Notes: a model not told the origin generated them from the sequence alone. Counted from the stretch's first letter, positions 18,054 to 29,350 are shown. The stretch is DNA of 64,000 bases from Pectobacterium carotovorum (GCA_016415585.1 CP066552.1:4030001-4094000); one strand, 5' to 3'. A program made the numbers and translations.

Positions 18054-18571
18054 GATACTGGCGTGTGATTCGTTGGTTGCACTACGCCCTCCTGTAAGCC
18101 AGCTTCAACAAAGTTCGCCAGTTGCAGCAGGCCAATGCGCAGCGGCGCAGGCATAGATTCCAGCTCAATGGCGTCCATCAGGTTCTTCACATACAACCCT
18201 AACTCGGTATCGCCCTCAATGCGCAGACGACGCTGGAAAAAGAGCGTATCAGGATCTTCTTTACGCGCGGCAATCAAAATCAGATCGTTCGCGTCTGCGC
18301 TGAAGCTGACATCCGGCGTCTCAGCATGACTCACGACCAGACGCCCGTCGCGCAGCGTCATAAACCACTGCAAGCCAACGTCACGCACCTCAATTTTCAG
18401 CCAGCGGCTTTCGAGAAATGCCAGATCGCCCTCTTCCAGCGCCTGACGGAACTGCCAGCCCAACATCTGTTCCAAAACCTGACGCTGTAGCGCAAAGGGA
18501 GTGAACTTGAGTGGCTTACCTAATAAGCTCGGTCCCTGACGCACAATCTGCGCTCGTAGTTTTTCCAACAC
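18047..18571 (-). CDS. ubiT: Ubiquinone biosynthesis accessory factor UbiT (YhbT)
   Basis: This 174-residue SCP2-fold lipid-binding protein is required for O2-independent ubiquinone synthesis; it is thought to present the polyprenylated intermediates. Motifs: KFTPFALQRQVLEQMLGWQFRQALE, VSFSADANDLILIAARKEDPDTLFFQRRL, and IEGDTELGLYVKNLMDAIE. The start is a GTG at 18571 (VLEKLRAQIV) with GAGGAGT eight bases upstream, giving the same length as E. coli UbiT; an in-frame ATG at 18640 would add 23 unrelated residues. It is divergent from ubiUV, its functional partners. Confidence 0.95.
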   Translation of the reverse strand: MLEKLRAQIVRQGPSLLGKPLKFTPFALQRQVLEQMLGWQFRQALEEGDLAFLESRWLKIEVRDVGLQWFMTLRDGRLVVSHAETPDVSFSADANDLILIAARKEDPDTLFFQRRLRIEGDTELGLYVKNLMDAIELESMPAPLRIGLLQLANFVEAGLQEGVVQPTNHTPVSC

Positions 18572-18927
18572 TGGCGTACTCCTCTTAAAGCAATCTGACT
18601 GTTCAGATAATCTGCAAACATTTTGCCACATCCACCGCACGCGGCAGAGGTCTATGTCAATAATTTAGTCGGTTATCCGATTATGCCCAACAGATTTTGT
18701 CCTTGCGCGACGATTAGCACCATAAACTGCCTTAAATCAAAGTCCTTACCGATTTGGTTAATTAAGATTCCCAATCATTAACAACATTCACCGACTGATA
18801 AAAAATCGCTTACGGCAACCCGCAAGGGCGAGAGGCTGAATGCCCGTCATAAACGCGATCGTCAGTCTGAACATCATTGATCGTACCGAGCAGCTACGGC
18901 CCCGAAGGGATTAATGAAGGATTGTGT
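18572..18927. promoter_or_regulatory. ubiT / ubiUV divergent intergenic region
   Basis: The 356-base gap holds no gene. It must contain the promoters for ubiT and ubiUV. CTGCCTTAAATCAA at 18727-18740 is a one-sided match (7 of 10) to the FNR site TTGAT-N4-ATCAA; an FNR link would make sense for an anaerobic pathway but the site is weak. Confidence 0.45.
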
Positions 18928-19923
18928 ATGGAACTGCTTTGCCCCGCTGGCAACCTGCCAGCACTGAAAGCTGCCATCGATAATGGCGCAGATGCGGTCT
19001 ATATCGGCCTAAAAGATGACACCAACGCACGTCATTTTGCCGGGCTGAATTTTACCGATAAGAAGCTACAGGAAGCGCGCGAGTACGTGCACCGCCACCG
19101 GCGTAAGCTGCACATCGCCATCAATACGTTTGCTCACCCGGACGGTTATCAGCGCTGGCAGCGCGCCGTGGACATGGCCGCGCAGATCGGGGCCGACGTG
19201 CTGATCCTCGCCGATCTCGCCATGCTGGAATATGCCGCCGAGCGCTATCCCCACATTGAGCGTCACGTGTCGGTTCAGGCTTCCGCGACAAACACCGAAG
19301 CGATCCGTTTCTATCATCGCCATTTCGATGTCTCACGCATCGTACTACCGCGCGTGCTGTCCATTCATCAAGTGAAACAAATCGCTCGTACCAGCCCCGT
19401 GCCGCTCGAAGTGTTCGCCTTCGGCAGCCTGTGTATCATGGCGGAAGGCCGCTGCTATCTCTCTTCTTATCTGACCGGCGAATCACCGAATACCGTGGGT
19501 GCCTGCTCGCCAGCGCGATTTGTACGCTGGCAGCAGACCGAAAACGGTATGGAATCACGCCTGAACAACATCCTGATCGATCGCTATCAGGACGATGAAA
19601 ACGCTGGTTACCCCACACTGTGCAAAGGCCGTTATGTAGTCGATGGACAGCGCTACCATGCTCTGGAAGAACCAACCAGCCTGAACACGCTGGAACTGCT
19701 GCCTGAATTGATGGCTGCCAATATTGCCTCTGTGAAGATAGAAGGCCGCCAGCGCAGCCCGGCCTACGTCAGCCAGATTACGCAGGTGTGGCGACAGGCT
19801 ATCGATCGCTGCCGCGCCAATCCTGACACATTCGTTCCCACTCAGGCCTGGATGGATGCGTTAGGTGCGGTGGCAGAAGGCACGCAGACCACGCTTGGCG
19901 CTTATCACCGTAAATGGCAGTAG
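18928..19923 (+). CDS. ubiU: O2-independent ubiquinone hydroxylase subunit UbiU (YhbU)
   Basis: This 331-residue U32-peptidase-family protein forms a complex with UbiV that hydroxylates ubiquinone precursors without oxygen, using prephenate as oxygen donor. The N-terminal MELLCPAGNLPALKAAIDNGAD and the VSVQASATN segment are characteristic. The [4Fe-4S] ligands are C169 (GSLC), C176 (EGRC) and C193 (GAC), with a fourth cysteine in PTLC further on, the same numbering I recall from E. coli. The ATG at 18928 has AAGGA upstream. It overlaps no gene and is followed by ubiV after 11 bases. Confidence 0.96.
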   Translation: MELLCPAGNLPALKAAIDNGADAVYIGLKDDTNARHFAGLNFTDKKLQEAREYVHRHRRKLHIAINTFAHPDGYQRWQRAVDMAAQIGADVLILADLAMLEYAAERYPHIERHVSVQASATNTEAIRFYHRHFDVSRIVLPRVLSIHQVKQIARTSPVPLEVFAFGSLCIMAEGRCYLSSYLTGESPNTVGACSPARFVRWQQTENGMESRLNNILIDRYQDDENAGYPTLCKGRYVVDGQRYHALEEPTSLNTLELLPELMAANIASVKIEGRQRSPAYVSQITQVWRQAIDRCRANPDTFVPTQAWMDALGAVAEGTQTTLGAYHRKWQ

Positions 19924-19934
19924 CAGGAGAACAC

Positions 19935-20813
19935 ATGAAATACGCATTAGGGAATATCCTCTACTATTGGCCGAAAGAGGATGTTGAGGCGTTTTATCAG
20001 GCCGCGGTGAACAGCAGCGCCGATATCATTTATCTCGGCGAAACGGTGTGCAGCAAACGCCGTTTGATGAAGGTGGCGGACTGGTTCAACGTTGCCCGCG
20101 AGGTCGCCAACAGCGGTAAGCAGGTGGTGATCTCTACGCTCGCGCTCTTACAAGCGCCGTCTGAACTTACCGAGCTAAAACGCTATGTGGAGAACGGCGA
20201 GTTCTTGCTGGAAGCGAACGATCTGGGCGCAGTTAATATCGCCGCCGAACGTAACCTGCCGTTTGTCGCCGGACACGCACTCAACTGCTACAACGCGTAC
20301 ACCCTGCGAGTTCTGCATAAACAAGGCATGGTGCGCTGGTGCATGCCAGTTGAGCTATCTCGAGACTGGCTGCAAAACTTGCTGAATCAGTGTGACGAGC
20401 TTGGCTTTCGCCATCAGTTTGAAGTGGAAGTGCTCAGCTACGGCCATTTACCGTTAGCCTATTCCGCCCGCTGCTTTACCGCCCGCTCAGAAGATCGGCC
20501 GAAGGATGAATGCGAAACCTGCTGCCTCAGCTATCCACAAGGCAGAAAAATGCTGTCGCAGGAGAACCAGCAGGTGTTTGTCCTCAATGGCATTCAGACG
20601 CAAAGCGGCTATTGCTACAACCTCGGCAACGAACTGGCATCAATGCAGGATCTGGTCGATATTGTCCGGCTGTCCCCGAACGATATCAGTACCCCAGCGA
20701 TGCTGGATAAATTCCGCGCTAACGAACAAGGCAATGCACCATTAACGCTGGAAAATCAGGCAGATTGCAACGGCTACTGGCGCCGCGTCGCCGGCCTTGA
20801 ACTCGTTCAGTAA
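19935..20813 (+). CDS. ubiV: O2-independent ubiquinone hydroxylase subunit UbiV (YhbV)
   Basis: This 292-residue U32-family partner of UbiU also binds a [4Fe-4S] cluster. Cysteines sit at C39 (GETVC), C180 (SARC), C193 and C197 (ECETCC), in agreement with the known ligands. The start ATG at 19935 follows AGGAGA by four bases and is 11 bases past the ubiU stop, so the pair forms an operon. A good intrinsic terminator follows at 20828. Confidence 0.96.
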   Translation: MKYALGNILYYWPKEDVEAFYQAAVNSSADIIYLGETVCSKRRLMKVADWFNVAREVANSGKQVVISTLALLQAPSELTELKRYVENGEFLLEANDLGAVNIAAERNLPFVAGHALNCYNAYTLRVLHKQGMVRWCMPVELSRDWLQNLLNQCDELGFRHQFEVEVLSYGHLPLAYSARCFTARSEDRPKDECETCCLSYPQGRKMLSQENQQVFVLNGIQTQSGYCYNLGNELASMQDLVDIVRLSPNDISTPAMLDKFRANEQGNAPLTLENQADCNGYWRRVAGLELVQ

Positions 20814-20827
20814 CTCATTTCCTATCA

Positions 20828-20850
20828 GGGCGGTCAGCCGCCCTTTTCTC
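20828..20850 (+). terminator. Intrinsic terminator after ubiUV
   Basis: GGGCGG-TCAG-CCGCCC followed by TTTTCTC lies 14 bases after the ubiV stop codon. Stem, short loop and U-run are all present. Confidence 0.85.
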
Positions 20851-20977
20851 AAACGCACCTTTTGAATTACGCATAACAGACACATTCCCTCATACTGCTC
20901 TGACTTTCATCATTGACTGACGGCGTTAGCATCCACCGTGATGGGTGGAGTCAGTGAACAACAAAGTGAGCCATATT

Positions 20978-21985
20978 ATGTCCACACCTTCTCAATCCAC
21001 CGTGTTTTCCGTCCTCGATCTTGCGCCTATTCCGCAGGGTGCAACAGCGCGTGACGCCTTCCATCGCTCGCTAGATCTGGCGCAACAGACAGAAAAATGG
21101 GGCTATCACCGCTATTGGCTGGCGGAACATCACAGCATGACGGGTATCGCCAGCGCGGCGACGTCGGTGCTGCTCGGCTATCTTGCCTCGGGTACACAAC
21201 GCATCCGTCTCGGCTCCGGCGGCGTGATGCTACCGAACCACTCACCGCTCGTCATCGCCGAGCAGTTCGGTACGCTGGAATCGCTGTATCCTGGCCGTAT
21301 CGATTTGGGATTAGGTCGCGCACCCGGCACCGACCAGCGCACCATGATGGCGCTGCGCCGTCACCTCAATGCCGATATCGAAGATTTCCCACGCGATGTG
21401 CAGGAATTGCAGCGCTATTTTGCCGACGCACAGCCGGGTCAACCGGTGCAAGCCGTCCCTGGGCAAGGTCTGCACGTTCCAATTTGGCTATTGGGATCGA
21501 GCCTGTACAGCGCACAGCTAGCCGCGAGACTAGGTTTACCTTTCGCTTTTGCCGCCCATTTCGCACCCGATATGTTGCTGGAAGCCTTCCGCCTCTACCG
21601 TGAAAATTTTGTCCCTTCAGCCACCCACGCCAAACCCTACGCGATGGTTTGCGTCAATGTGGTGGCAGCCGATAGCGATCGGGATGCGCGCTTCCTCTTC
21701 ACCTCAATGCAGCAGCAGTTCATCAACCTGCGCCGTGGCACGCCGGGCCCGCTGCCCGCCCCGGTAGAACACATCGATACGGTCGGATCGCCTGCCGAGC
21801 AGTTTGGCGCTGAGCAAGCACTGCGACTGTCGATTGTTGGCGATAGCGCGAAAGTCCGTCATGGATTGCAGAGCCTTTTGCGTGAAACGCAGGCGGATGA
21901 AGTGATGATCAATGGCCAAATCTTTGACCATCAGGCGCGACTGCGCTCGTTTGAAATCGCGATGGATGTACGGCAGACGCTGTAA
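20978..21985 (+). CDS. yhbW: LLM-class flavin-dependent oxidoreductase YhbW
   Basis: This 335-residue protein of the bacterial luciferase-like monooxygenase superfamily matches YhbW along its length: [73 protein letters not shown] and QILDHQAR-like end [21 protein letters not shown]-barrel FMN enzyme of unknown substrate is expected. The ATG at 20978 (MSTPSQS) fits the family length. It ends before a bidirectional terminator shared with deaD. Confidence 0.94.
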   Translation: MSTPSQSTVFSVLDLAPIPQGATARDAFHRSLDLAQQTEKWGYHRYWLAEHHSMTGIASAATSVLLGYLASGTQRIRLGSGGVMLPNHSPLVIAEQFGTLESLYPGRIDLGLGRAPGTDQRTMMALRRHLNADIEDFPRDVQELQRYFADAQPGQPVQAVPGQGLHVPIWLLGSSLYSAQLAARLGLPFAFAAHFAPDMLLEAFRLYRENFVPSATHAKPYAMVCVNVVAADSDRDARFLFTSMQQQFINLRRGTPGPLPAPVEHIDTVGSPAEQFGAEQALRLSIVGDSAKVRHGLQSLLRETQADEVMINGQIFDHQARLRSFEIAMDVRQTL

Positions 21986-22012
21986 TATCGAACGAGTGAG
22001 TTTGTTCTGACC

Positions 22013-22042
22013 AAAAAAAACGACCCGTTCAGGGTCGTTTTA
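22013..22042. terminator. Bidirectional terminator between yhbW and deaD
   Basis: AAAACGACCC-GTTCA-GGGTCGTTTT forms a 10-bp stem with A-tract and T-tract on the two sides, so it can stop transcription from both converging genes. It sits 32 bases after the deaD stop codon and about 27 after yhbW. Confidence 0.9.
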
Positions 22043-22074
22043 TATTGCAGCAGATTTTTTAAATCAATCGTAGC

Positions 22075-23973
22075 TTATGCGTCAGCAGGACGACGACGTG
22101 GAGCACGCGGTGCAGCATCACGGTTGAAAGAACGTTCACGACGTTCACCGCCGTTACCGTTGCCTTCACGGCGTTCACCACCACCGAAAGAGCGACGTGG
22201 CGCAGCGCCATCACGACGTTCGCCACCAGGACGACCACCGCCACGACGTTCTGGCTGTGCAACTGCATCACCCATCAACTGCATATTCATTGGTTTGTTC
22301 AGAATACGCGTGCGGGTGAAATGTGATAACAGGTCGCCCGGCATACCTTTCGGCAATTCAATCGTCGAGTGAGACGCGAACAGCTTGATGTTACCGATAT
22401 AACGGCTGCTGATATCACCTTCGTTGGCGATGGCGCCAACAATGTGACGCACTTCAACGCCATCATCACGACCCACTTCAATACGATACAGTTCCATCTC
22501 ACCAGCATCACGACGTTCACGACGCTGCGGACGATCGCCGTCACGAGGTTCACGGGAATCGCGAGCATCGCGAGGCTCACGACGACGATCGCCACGTGAA
22601 TCAGTGCGAGACTCATCACGATCGCGGAATTCACGACGAGGACGGAATACCGGATCGGGTGGCAGAATCAGAGGACGTTCGCCCTGCGCCATTTTCAGCA
22701 GCGCAGCAGCCAGCGTTTCAACATCCAGCTCTTCCTGCGGCTGCAGTTTTGTCAGCAGCGCACGGTACATATCCAGATCGCTGCTTTCCAGCTGTTGCTG
22801 TACTTTAGCGGCAAACTTAGCCAGACGACGTTGACCCAGCAATTCTGCATTTGGCAATTCAACTTCTGGAATTGTCAGCTTCATTGTGCGCTCAACGTTG
22901 CGCAGCAGGCGACGTTCACGGTTTTCGACGAACAGCAGAGCACGGCCCGCACGACCAGCACGACCAGTACGACCGATCCGGTGAACATAAGATTCGGAAT
23001 CCATCGGGATATCGTAGTTCACTACCAGGCTGATACGCTCAACATCCAGACCACGCGCCGCAACGTCGGTCGCAATCAGGATATCCAAACGACCATCTTT
23101 CAGGCGCTCCAGCGTTTGTTCGCGCAGCGCCTGATTCATGTCACCGTTCAGTGCAGCACTGTTGTATCCACTACGTTCCAGTGCTTCAGCCACTTCCAGC
23201 GTCGCATTCTTGGTACGAACGAAAATAATCGCCGCATCAAAATCTTCCGCTTCAAGGAAACGTACCAGCGCTTCATTTTTACGCATACCCTGCACCGTCC
23301 AGTAGCTCTGGCTGATGTCTGGACGCGTAGTCACGCTTGATTGAATGCGAACTTCTTGCGGATCTTTCATGAAACGACGCGTAATGCGGCGAATCGCTTC
23401 TGGCATGGTTGCAGAGAACAGCGCAGTCTGATGCGCAGCAGGGATCTGAGCCATGATGTTTTCAACATCTTCGATGAAGCCCATACGCAGCATCTCATCG
23501 GCTTCGTCCAGCACCAAACCACTCAGGTTGGACAGATCCAGCGTACCACGCTTCAGGTGATCCAACAGACGGCCCGGCGTACCAACAACGATCTGTGCTC
23601 CACCACGCAAAGCGCGCAGTTGCACGTCATAACGCTGGCCACCGTACAGTGCGACGACGTTAACGCCATGCATATGCTTGGCAAAATCAGTACAGGCTTC
23701 AGCAACCTGAACAGCCAGTTCGCGGGTTGGAGCCAACACCAGCATCTGCGGCGCTTTTAACTCAGGCTTTAAATTATTGAGTAATGGCAGAGCAAAAGCC
23801 GCAGTTTTACCACTGCCGGTCTGTGCCATACCCAGCACATCGCGACCGTTCAGCAGGTGGGGAATACATTCAGCCTGAATTGGCGACGGTTTTTCATAGC
23901 CCAGATCGGTCAGGGCGTTAATAATAGGAGCAGACAGCCCCAAATCGGAAAAAGAAGTAAATAAATCAGTCAT
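22075..23973 (-). CDS. deaD: DEAD-box ATP-dependent RNA helicase DeaD (CsdA)
   Basis: This 632-residue cold-shock RNA helicase assists ribosome assembly and RNA decay. The helicase core shows the Q motif ([11 protein letters not shown]), [42 protein letters not shown] and [12 protein letters not shown] dimerisation segment and the DbpA-type RNA-binding domain ([32 protein letters not shown]) follow, and the tail is rich in Arg, Gly and Glu. Linker regions carry Arg/Asp repeats ([19 protein letters not shown]). The start is the ATG at 23973 ([13 protein letters not shown]), with GAGG upstream; an ATG at 23988 has no ribosome site. It lies downstream of nlpI. Confidence 0.97.
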   Translation of the reverse strand: MTDLFTSFSDLGLSAPIINALTDLGYEKPSPIQAECIPHLLNGRDVLGMAQTGSGKTAAFALPLLNNLKPELKAPQMLVLAPTRELAVQVAEACTDFAKHMHGVNVVALYGGQRYDVQLRALRGGAQIVVGTPGRLLDHLKRGTLDLSNLSGLVLDEADEMLRMGFIEDVENIMAQIPAAHQTALFSATMPEAIRRITRRFMKDPQEVRIQSSVTTRPDISQSYWTVQGMRKNEALVRFLEAEDFDAAIIFVRTKNATLEVAEALERSGYNSAALNGDMNQALREQTLERLKDGRLDILIATDVAARGLDVERISLVVNYDIPMDSESYVHRIGRTGRAGRAGRALLFVENRERRLLRNVERTMKLTIPEVELPNAELLGQRRLAKFAAKVQQQLESSDLDMYRALLTKLQPQEELDVETLAAALLKMAQGERPLILPPDPVFRPRREFRDRDESRTDSRGDRRREPRDARDSREPRDGDRPQRRERRDAGEMELYRIEVGRDDGVEVRHIVGAIANEGDISSRYIGNIKLFASHSTIELPKGMPGDLLSHFTRTRILNKPMNMQLMGDAVAQPERRGGGRPGGERRDGAAPRRSFGGGERREGNGNGGERRERSFNRDAAPRAPRRRPADA

Positions 23974-24084
23974 GTACACGTGCCTCATTAAACATGGCGG
24001 CCAGTCTACATAACTCGTCGTGAAAATTTTCAGTCATTTTCATTGAAAAGTGTGAACCGGCTCAAATTGGATTAAAAAGCGAAC

Positions 24085-24110
24085 AAAAAAGCCCTCACCC
24101 GCAAAGGTGA
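24085..24110 (-). terminator. Probable terminator between nlpI and deaD
   Basis: On the minus strand TCACC-TTTGC-GGGTGA is followed by GGGC and TTTTTT, about 40 bases after the nlpI stop. The stem is only five to six pairs, so termination may be partial. Confidence 0.5.
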
Positions 24111-24147
24111 TAACCGAAGTTTTTCAGGCTGATTAAGTGTTCGTCAG

Positions 24148-25032
24148 CTATTGCTGGTCCGATCCTGATAGGTCGTCTTGCTCTTGGCCTAATAGCGCCA
24201 ATTCCAACAATGCATAGCGGTGCTCAACAAAGTTATGGACGTTGTTGGCAACCGTCAGCTTGAACAGCGCCAAAGCGGTGTTCTTGTCCCCCAGACTTAG
24301 GTAGTGCTTACCTAAATAGAAGTCAGTTTCACTGAGATGCTCAGCGAGCGAAGTGTTATCCGTAGCTTCTTCCTGTAAACGCTGCATCAGTGTTTTTTCA
24401 CTGATATTGCTCAGGTAGAATTCGACAATATTCCATCCCCAAGGCCCTTTCTTGGCATCGTCATAGCGTTTATTCAACGCTATTTTGGCCGTCTCTGGAT
24501 TGATTTCTCGCTCCACAAGATACAGCCACAACGAACGGAAAGGATCATTTGGATCGTCTCGATAAAACGCCAGCAGATCATCCTGCGCTAACAGATAGCG
24601 ACCGCCGTAATACAAAGCGATGCCACGGTTTAAACGCGCGTAATTGTAAGTTGGATCAAGCTCTAGTACAGAATCAAACGCTTCATAGGCAGCATCAAAA
24701 TTGCCTGCCTGCGTTAAATAAATACCCAAATAGTTAAAAACTTCTGGAATATCAGGGCGGATCGTCAGCGCTTGTGAAAAATCATTCCGCGCTAATGCCC
24801 GCAACCCGAGACTATCATACAGCACTCCGCGCTCATATAATAGCTGTGCTCGCTCATCATCGGTTAATGCCCGGCTTGCAAGGATTTGTTCCATGCGTGC
24901 CAGAATCACTTCCTGCTGCAAAGTAGGCTGTAACGGAATCGCCAATACTGCCTCTTTACGCCAATCCGTGTTGCTGCATCCTGCCAGCATGAGTGCTGTT
25001 GCAACATAACACCAGCGTAAGAAAGGCTTCAT
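24148..25032 (-). CDS. nlpI: Outer-membrane lipoprotein NlpI
   Basis: This 294-residue TPR lipoprotein acts as adaptor for periplasmic proteases and peptidoglycan hydrolases (Prc, MepS). The signal peptide ends in a lipobox LAGC (Cys at residue 19) with Ser-Asn next, favouring outer-membrane sorting. TPR units are seen at about 60-95 ([27 protein letters not shown]), 96-130 ([29 protein letters not shown]) and 131-165. It sits between pnp and deaD as in E. coli. Confidence 0.97.
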   Translation of the reverse strand: MKPFLRWCYVATALMLAGCSNTDWRKEAVLAIPLQPTLQQEVILARMEQILASRALTDDERAQLLYERGVLYDSLGLRALARNDFSQALTIRPDIPEVFNYLGIYLTQAGNFDAAYEAFDSVLELDPTYNYARLNRGIALYYGGRYLLAQDDLLAFYRDDPNDPFRSLWLYLVEREINPETAKIALNKRYDDAKKGPWGWNIVEFYLSNISEKTLMQRLQEEATDNTSLAEHLSETDFYLGKHYLSLGDKNTALALFKLTVANNVHNFVEHRYALLELALLGQEQDDLSGSDQQ

Positions 25033-25169
25033 TTCCCACTCCCGAAGACAAACATTGGATGAACATCCTGTCCCGGACCGCTCAACGCAAGGACATCCAT
25101 ACCCTTACGATACACGTAGCACCTTGCCATAATCAGGCAAGGTGCCATAAGACCGTTTTCTAACAGTCG

Positions 25170-27290
25170 TTATTCCTCAGAAGACGGGACTGCCGCTTCC
25201 TGAGTTTGCGCATTTGCTTCTTTGATGCTTAAGCGCACGCGGCCCTGACGATCAACTTCCAGAACTTTGACCGGTACTTCCTGACCCATTTGCAGGTAGT
25301 CAGTCACTTTCTCTACACGCTTGTCGGCGATCTGAGAAATGTGCACCAAGCCTTCTTTGCCGCCACCAATAGCGACGAAAGCACCAAAATCAACGATGCG
25401 GGTAACTTTACCCTGATACACGCGGCCGACTTCGATTTCGGCAGTGATCTCTTCAATACGACGAATGGCGTGTTTCGCTTTTTCGCCATCGGTTGAAGCG
25501 ATCTTCACCGTACCATCGTCTTCAATTTCAATGGTCGTGCCAGTTTCTTCCGTCAGTGCACGAATCACAGAACCACCTTTACCGATCACGTCTTTAATCT
25601 TATCGGTACTGATCTTGATGGTGTGAATACGCGGTGCGAATTCAGAGATATCGCCACGTGGTGTGCTGATCGCCTGCTCCATCACGCCCAGAATGTGCAA
25701 ACGTGCACCTTTGGCCTGATTCAAAGCAACCTGCATGATCTCACGGGTAATCCCTTCGATCTTGATATCCATCTGCAGCGCGGTGATACCTTCACGGCTA
25801 CCGGCAACTTTAAAGTCCATATCGCCCAGGTGGTCTTCGTCACCCAGAATGTCGGACAGAACAACAAAGTTGTCGCCTTCTTTCACCAGACCCATCGCGA
25901 TACCCGCAACGGCTGATTTGATTGGCACGCCTGCATCCATCAGTGCCAGAGAAGCACCGCAGACAGACGCCATGGAAGAAGAACCGTTGGATTCCGTGAT
26001 TTCAGACACCACACGCACGGTGTACGGAAATTCGTTCGCCTTCGGCATAACTGCTAACACGCCACGCTTAGCCAGACGACCGTGACCGATTTCACGACGC
26101 TTAGGTGAACCGACCATACCGGTTTCACCAACAGAGTACGGAGGGAAGTTGTAGTGCAGCAGGAAGCGATCGGTACGTTCACCGGTCAGTTCGTCGATAT
26201 TCTGCGCATCACGCTCAGTCCCCAACGTTGCAGTTACCAACGCCTGCGTTTCACCACGGGTGAACAGCGCAGAACCGTGGGTACGCGGCAGTACACCAGT
26301 ACGCACATCCAGACCACGAATCATGTCTTTTTCACGGCCATCGATACGCGGTTCGCCAGCCAGCACGCGGCTACGTACGACATTTTTCTCAACGTTACCC
26401 AGAATTTCCTGGATATCGCCCGCATTCAGCGTTTCTTCTTCGGCTTGCAGAGCGGCAACAACATCCGCTTTGATGACGTCAACTTGTGCATAACGCTCTT
26501 GTTTTTCAGTGATGCGGTAAGCGTCACCCAGACGTGCTTCAGACAAAGCCTGTACACGCTGCTCTAAAGAAACGTTAACTTCTGGCGCATGCCATTCCCA
26601 CTTCGGTTTGCCTGCTTCAGCAACCAGAGCGTTGATATTCTGGATAACGATCTGTTGTTGCTCGTGACCAAACACCACAGCACCCAGCATCTGATCTTCG
26701 CTCAGCAGCTCAGCTTCGGATTCCACCATCAGAACCGCGCCTTCTGTACCGGCAACCACCAGATCCAGACGGCTTTCTTTCAGCTCATCCATCGTTGGGT
26801 TCAGGACATATTGATCGTTCAGGTAACCGACGCGTGCAACACCGATAGGACCGTTGAACGGAATACCAGACAGGCTCAGCGCCGCAGAGGCACCGATCAT
26901 GGCAACGATGTCAGGGCTAACCTGTGGGTTAACAGAAACGACGGTCGCAATCACCTGAACTTCATTCAGGAAACCTTCTGGGAACAGAGGGCGGATCGGG
27001 CGGTCAATCAGACGAGAGGTCAGCGTTTCACCTTCGCTTGGACGACCTTCACGGCGGAAAAAACCACCAGGGAAACGTCCAGCAGCGTAGGTACGCTCCT
27101 GATAGTTAACCGTCAATGGGAAGAAACTTTGGCCGGGTTTAGCGTTTTTAGCTCCGACAACGGTAACGAATACCGCGGTGTCATCCATGCTTACCATTAC
27201 CGCTGCGGTAGCCTGACGTGCCATCATACCTGTCTCTAATGTGACGGTATGCTGACCATATTGAAACTTACGAACGATCGGATTCAGCAA
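25170..27290 (-). CDS. pnp: Polyribonucleotide nucleotidyltransferase (PNPase)
   Basis: This 706-residue phosphorolytic 3'-5' exoribonuclease and degradosome component has two RNase PH domains (about 1-240 and 310-545; [45 protein letters not shown]), a KH domain ([22 protein letters not shown]) and an S1 domain ([33 protein letters not shown]). The initiation codon is TTG at 27290, preceded by AAGGAT, as in E. coli pnp. It is preceded by a structured leader (27291-27490) expected to mediate RNase III-dependent autoregulation. Confidence 0.98.
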   Translation of the reverse strand: MLNPIVRKFQYGQHTVTLETGMMARQATAAVMVSMDDTAVFVTVVGAKNAKPGQSFFPLTVNYQERTYAAGRFPGGFFRREGRPSEGETLTSRLIDRPIRPLFPEGFLNEVQVIATVVSVNPQVSPDIVAMIGASAALSLSGIPFNGPIGVARVGYLNDQYVLNPTMDELKESRLDLVVAGTEGAVLMVESEAELLSEDQMLGAVVFGHEQQQIVIQNINALVAEAGKPKWEWHAPEVNVSLEQRVQALSEARLGDAYRITEKQERYAQVDVIKADVVAALQAEEETLNAGDIQEILGNVEKNVVRSRVLAGEPRIDGREKDMIRGLDVRTGVLPRTHGSALFTRGETQALVTATLGTERDAQNIDELTGERTDRFLLHYNFPPYSVGETGMVGSPKRREIGHGRLAKRGVLAVMPKANEFPYTVRVVSEITESNGSSSMASVCGASLALMDAGVPIKSAVAGIAMGLVKEGDNFVVLSDILGDEDHLGDMDFKVAGSREGITALQMDIKIEGITREIMQVALNQAKGARLHILGVMEQAISTPRGDISEFAPRIHTIKISTDKIKDVIGKGGSVIRALTEETGTTIEIEDDGTVKIASTDGEKAKHAIRRIEEITAEIEVGRVYQGKVTRIVDFGAFVAIGGGKEGLVHISQIADKRVEKVTDYLQMGQEVPVKVLEVDRQGRVRLSIKEANAQTQEAAVPSSEE

Positions 27291-27490
27291 AATAATATCC
27301 TTAGCTGGGGCGCGTTATACGTATTCAAGATAAACGCACCAGTGAACTCCCGATCTTTACACTACACCCTCACGACTAATGACAACCCTTATCTTGCTTA
27401 TGCAGATAAAGCCTCTCATTAGCCGCGCGAACCTCTGTAATGAAAGATCATATTTAACAACAATACACTACTCTGTTTTGCTAATGCTTC
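27291..27490 (-). promoter_or_regulatory. pnp leader with RNase III-type hairpin
   Basis: The untranslated stretch between the rpsO terminator and pnp can fold into hairpins; on the minus strand TTATCTGCATAAGCAAGATAA (27390-27410) pairs TTATCT with AGATAA. In E. coli this leader is cut by RNase III and degraded by PNPase itself. The equivalence is inferred from position and similar sequence around GTTGTCATTAGTCG. Confidence 0.55.
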
Positions 27491-27493
27491 CTA

Positions 27494-27520
27494 GAAGAAA
27501 GGGGCCAAAAGAGGCCCCTT
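27494..27520 (-). terminator. rpsO terminator / attenuator before pnp
   Basis: AAGGGGCC-TCTTTT-GGCCCCTT forms an 8-bp stem 20 bases after the rpsO stop codon, followed by TCTTCT. It matches the partial rpsO terminator of E. coli, which lets part of transcription run into pnp. Confidence 0.8.
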
Positions 27521-27540
27521 CCCACTGAAACTCAGAAGAC

Positions 27541-27810
27541 TTAGCGACGCAGACCCAGACGCTCGATCAGACTGGTGTAACGTGCTACATCTTTACGCTT
27601 CAGGTAGTCCAGCAGCTTACGACGCTGAGAAACCATACGCAGCAGACCACGACGGCTGTGGTGATCTTTTTTGTGCTCAGAAAAGTGGCCTTGCAGATGG
27701 TTGATCTGCGCAGTCAGCAAAGCAACCTGAACTTCAGTAGAACCACTATCGTTAGTGCCACGACCGAAGTCTGCTACGATTTTAGCTTTAGCTTCAACAC
27801 TTAGAGACAT
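27541..27810 (-). CDS. rpsO: 30S ribosomal protein S15
   Basis: This 89-residue protein is S15, which binds the 16S rRNA central domain and represses its own translation. Family motifs: [48 protein letters not shown]. The ATG at 27810 ([12 protein letters not shown]) gives the exact usual length; upstream in-frame ATGs at 27816 and 27828 would extend it without family support. It lies between truB and pnp. Confidence 0.98.
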   Translation of the reverse strand: MSLSVEAKAKIVADFGRGTNDSGSTEVQVALLTAQINHLQGHFSEHKKDHHSRRGLLRMVSQRRKLLDYLKRKDVARYTSLIERLGLRR

Positions 27811-27933
27811 TGTCATACTCCAAAACATTATAGATAAAAAAACAGGCGCCGATCTCTAATTCAGCCACCCAATAGTCAAGCCGCGCTATTCTACCCTCAG
27901 CGTTCTGCGATAGCAAGGCAGCAACGGGCGGGT

Positions 27934-28878
27934 TTACGCCGGAAACTCAACAACCAAACGCCGTGGTGCAACGCGGCCATCGTCGTCAATTTTACCCATT
28001 CCGATAAATTTATGCGCGTCACCTTCAGTGATTCTCACCATGCCGGTCAAAGGCGCATTCGCTGCCTGAACGGCTTGCCCCAGCTTCAAATAGCTGGCAA
28101 CAACTGGAGGCAAATTCACTTCAGGGAAATCAATAACCGGGCTTTCCATCGGCATGAGGAGCGGATCGAGACTCTGCGAAAGTGGGTGCTCTTGTGTTTG
28201 AGCCTGCTCGGCCAAAGCCGCTAGCTGCTCCAGCGTCACCATTCTTTCGGTAGGATAGGTGGCAACCTGTAAACGACGCAGGTAAATCACATGCGCGCCA
28301 CAGCCCAGCTTTTCGCCCAGATCGTCAATAATGGTACGGATGTACGTGCCTTTCGAGCAGTGAATCTCCAGCTCTAGCTCATCCCCTTTCCAGCGAATGA
28401 ACTGCAGTTCGTACACGGTGATTTCACGTGCTTCACGCGGAACCGTCAGCCCCTGACGCGCATACTCATACAGCTTACGCCCCTGATACTTCAGCGCCGA
28501 GTACATGGATGGCACTTGCTGCGTGGTACCACGGAAGCCCTCCAGCGCCTGCTCCAGATCGGTAGCAGAAAAACCAATCGCACGTTCTTCAATCACGTTG
28601 CCATCGGCATCAGAGGTATCGGTCCGTTGCCCAAGGCGAGCAATAACACGGTAGCGTTTATCAGAATCGAGCAAATACTGGGAAAATTTCGTCGCTTCCC
28701 CAAGGCAAATCGGCAACATACCGGTGGCTAATGGATCCAACGCCCCCGTATGGCCCGCTCTGTTAGCGTTAAAAATCCGTTTTACCTTCTGCAAAACATC
28801 ATTAGACGACACGCCCTGCGGCTTATCTAATAGCAATACGCCGTGTATATCACGGCCACGGCGACGAGGACGACTCAT
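27934..28878 (-). CDS. truB: tRNA pseudouridine(55) synthase TruB
   Basis: This 314-residue enzyme makes pseudouridine 55 in the tRNA T-loop. The catalytic aspartate is D48 in [11 protein letters not shown], the number used in E. coli. Other motifs are [29 protein letters not shown] and the C-terminal PUA-like domain ending [19 protein letters not shown]. Its start overlaps the rbfA stop by one base, indicating coupling within the nusA-infB operon. Confidence 0.98.
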   Translation of the reverse strand: MSRPRRRGRDIHGVLLLDKPQGVSSNDVLQKVKRIFNANRAGHTGALDPLATGMLPICLGEATKFSQYLLDSDKRYRVIARLGQRTDTSDADGNVIEERAIGFSATDLEQALEGFRGTTQQVPSMYSALKYQGRKLYEYARQGLTVPREAREITVYELQFIRWKGDELELEIHCSKGTYIRTIIDDLGEKLGCGAHVIYLRRLQVATYPTERMVTLEQLAALAEQAQTQEHPLSQSLDPLLMPMESPVIDFPEVNLPPVVASYLKLGQAVQAANAPLTGMVRITEGDAHKFIGMGKIDDDGRVAPRRLVVEFPA

Positions 28879-29276
28879 TAATCCTCCTGATCTTCGCCCG
28901 TAACAGAACGGCGTTCCGTATCGTTTTTGATCACATTGGTCACCAGATTGGACATTCTCATCCCTTCAACCAACGAGTTGTCGTAGGAAAATGTCAGTGC
29001 CGGGACAACACGCAGGCGCATTGCTTTGCCAACCAGGGTACGGATAAAACCAGACGCATCCTGCAGTGCTTTGATTGCCGTCTGAACTTGCTCTGGTTCG
29101 TTATCATTCAGGAAGGTCACAAAAACCTTGGCATACGCCAGATCGCGAGACACTTCCACACCGGAGACGGTCGCCATGCCGATGCGCGGATCTTTCACTT
29201 CACGCTGAATAATAATGGCGATTTCTTTTTGCATTTCCTGCGCGACGCGCTGGGTGCGGCTGAATTCTTTTGCCAT
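28878..29276 (-). CDS. rbfA: 30S ribosome-binding factor RbfA
   Basis: This 132-residue KH-fold protein helps the maturation of the 16S rRNA 5' end and acts in cold adaptation. Typical segments are [27 protein letters not shown], the [11 protein letters not shown] strand and a variable acidic tail (TGEDQED). It follows infB across a 74-base spacer that carries a strong GC hairpin, and overlaps truB by one base. Confidence 0.97.
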   Translation of the reverse strand: MAKEFSRTQRVAQEMQKEIAIIIQREVKDPRIGMATVSGVEVSRDLAYAKVFVTFLNDNEPEQVQTAIKALQDASGFIRTLVGKAMRLRVVPALTFSYDNSLVEGMRMSNLVTNVIKNDTERRSVTGEDQED

Positions 29277-29290
29277 GATAAATCCTCAAG

Positions 29291-29318
29291 TAAAAATCGG
29301 GGGGCACTAGGCCCCCCT
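29291..29318 (-). terminator. Terminator-like hairpin between infB and rbfA
   Basis: On the minus strand a 7-bp all-GC stem (six G, C, short loop, then complement) is followed by GATTTTTA. It has the form of an intrinsic terminator but lies inside the nusA-infB-rbfA-truB operon, 33 bases after the infB stop, so it probably attenuates rather than ends transcription. Confidence 0.7.
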
Positions 29319-29350
29319 TACTAATAACTTACATCGTCGCTGAAAACGGA

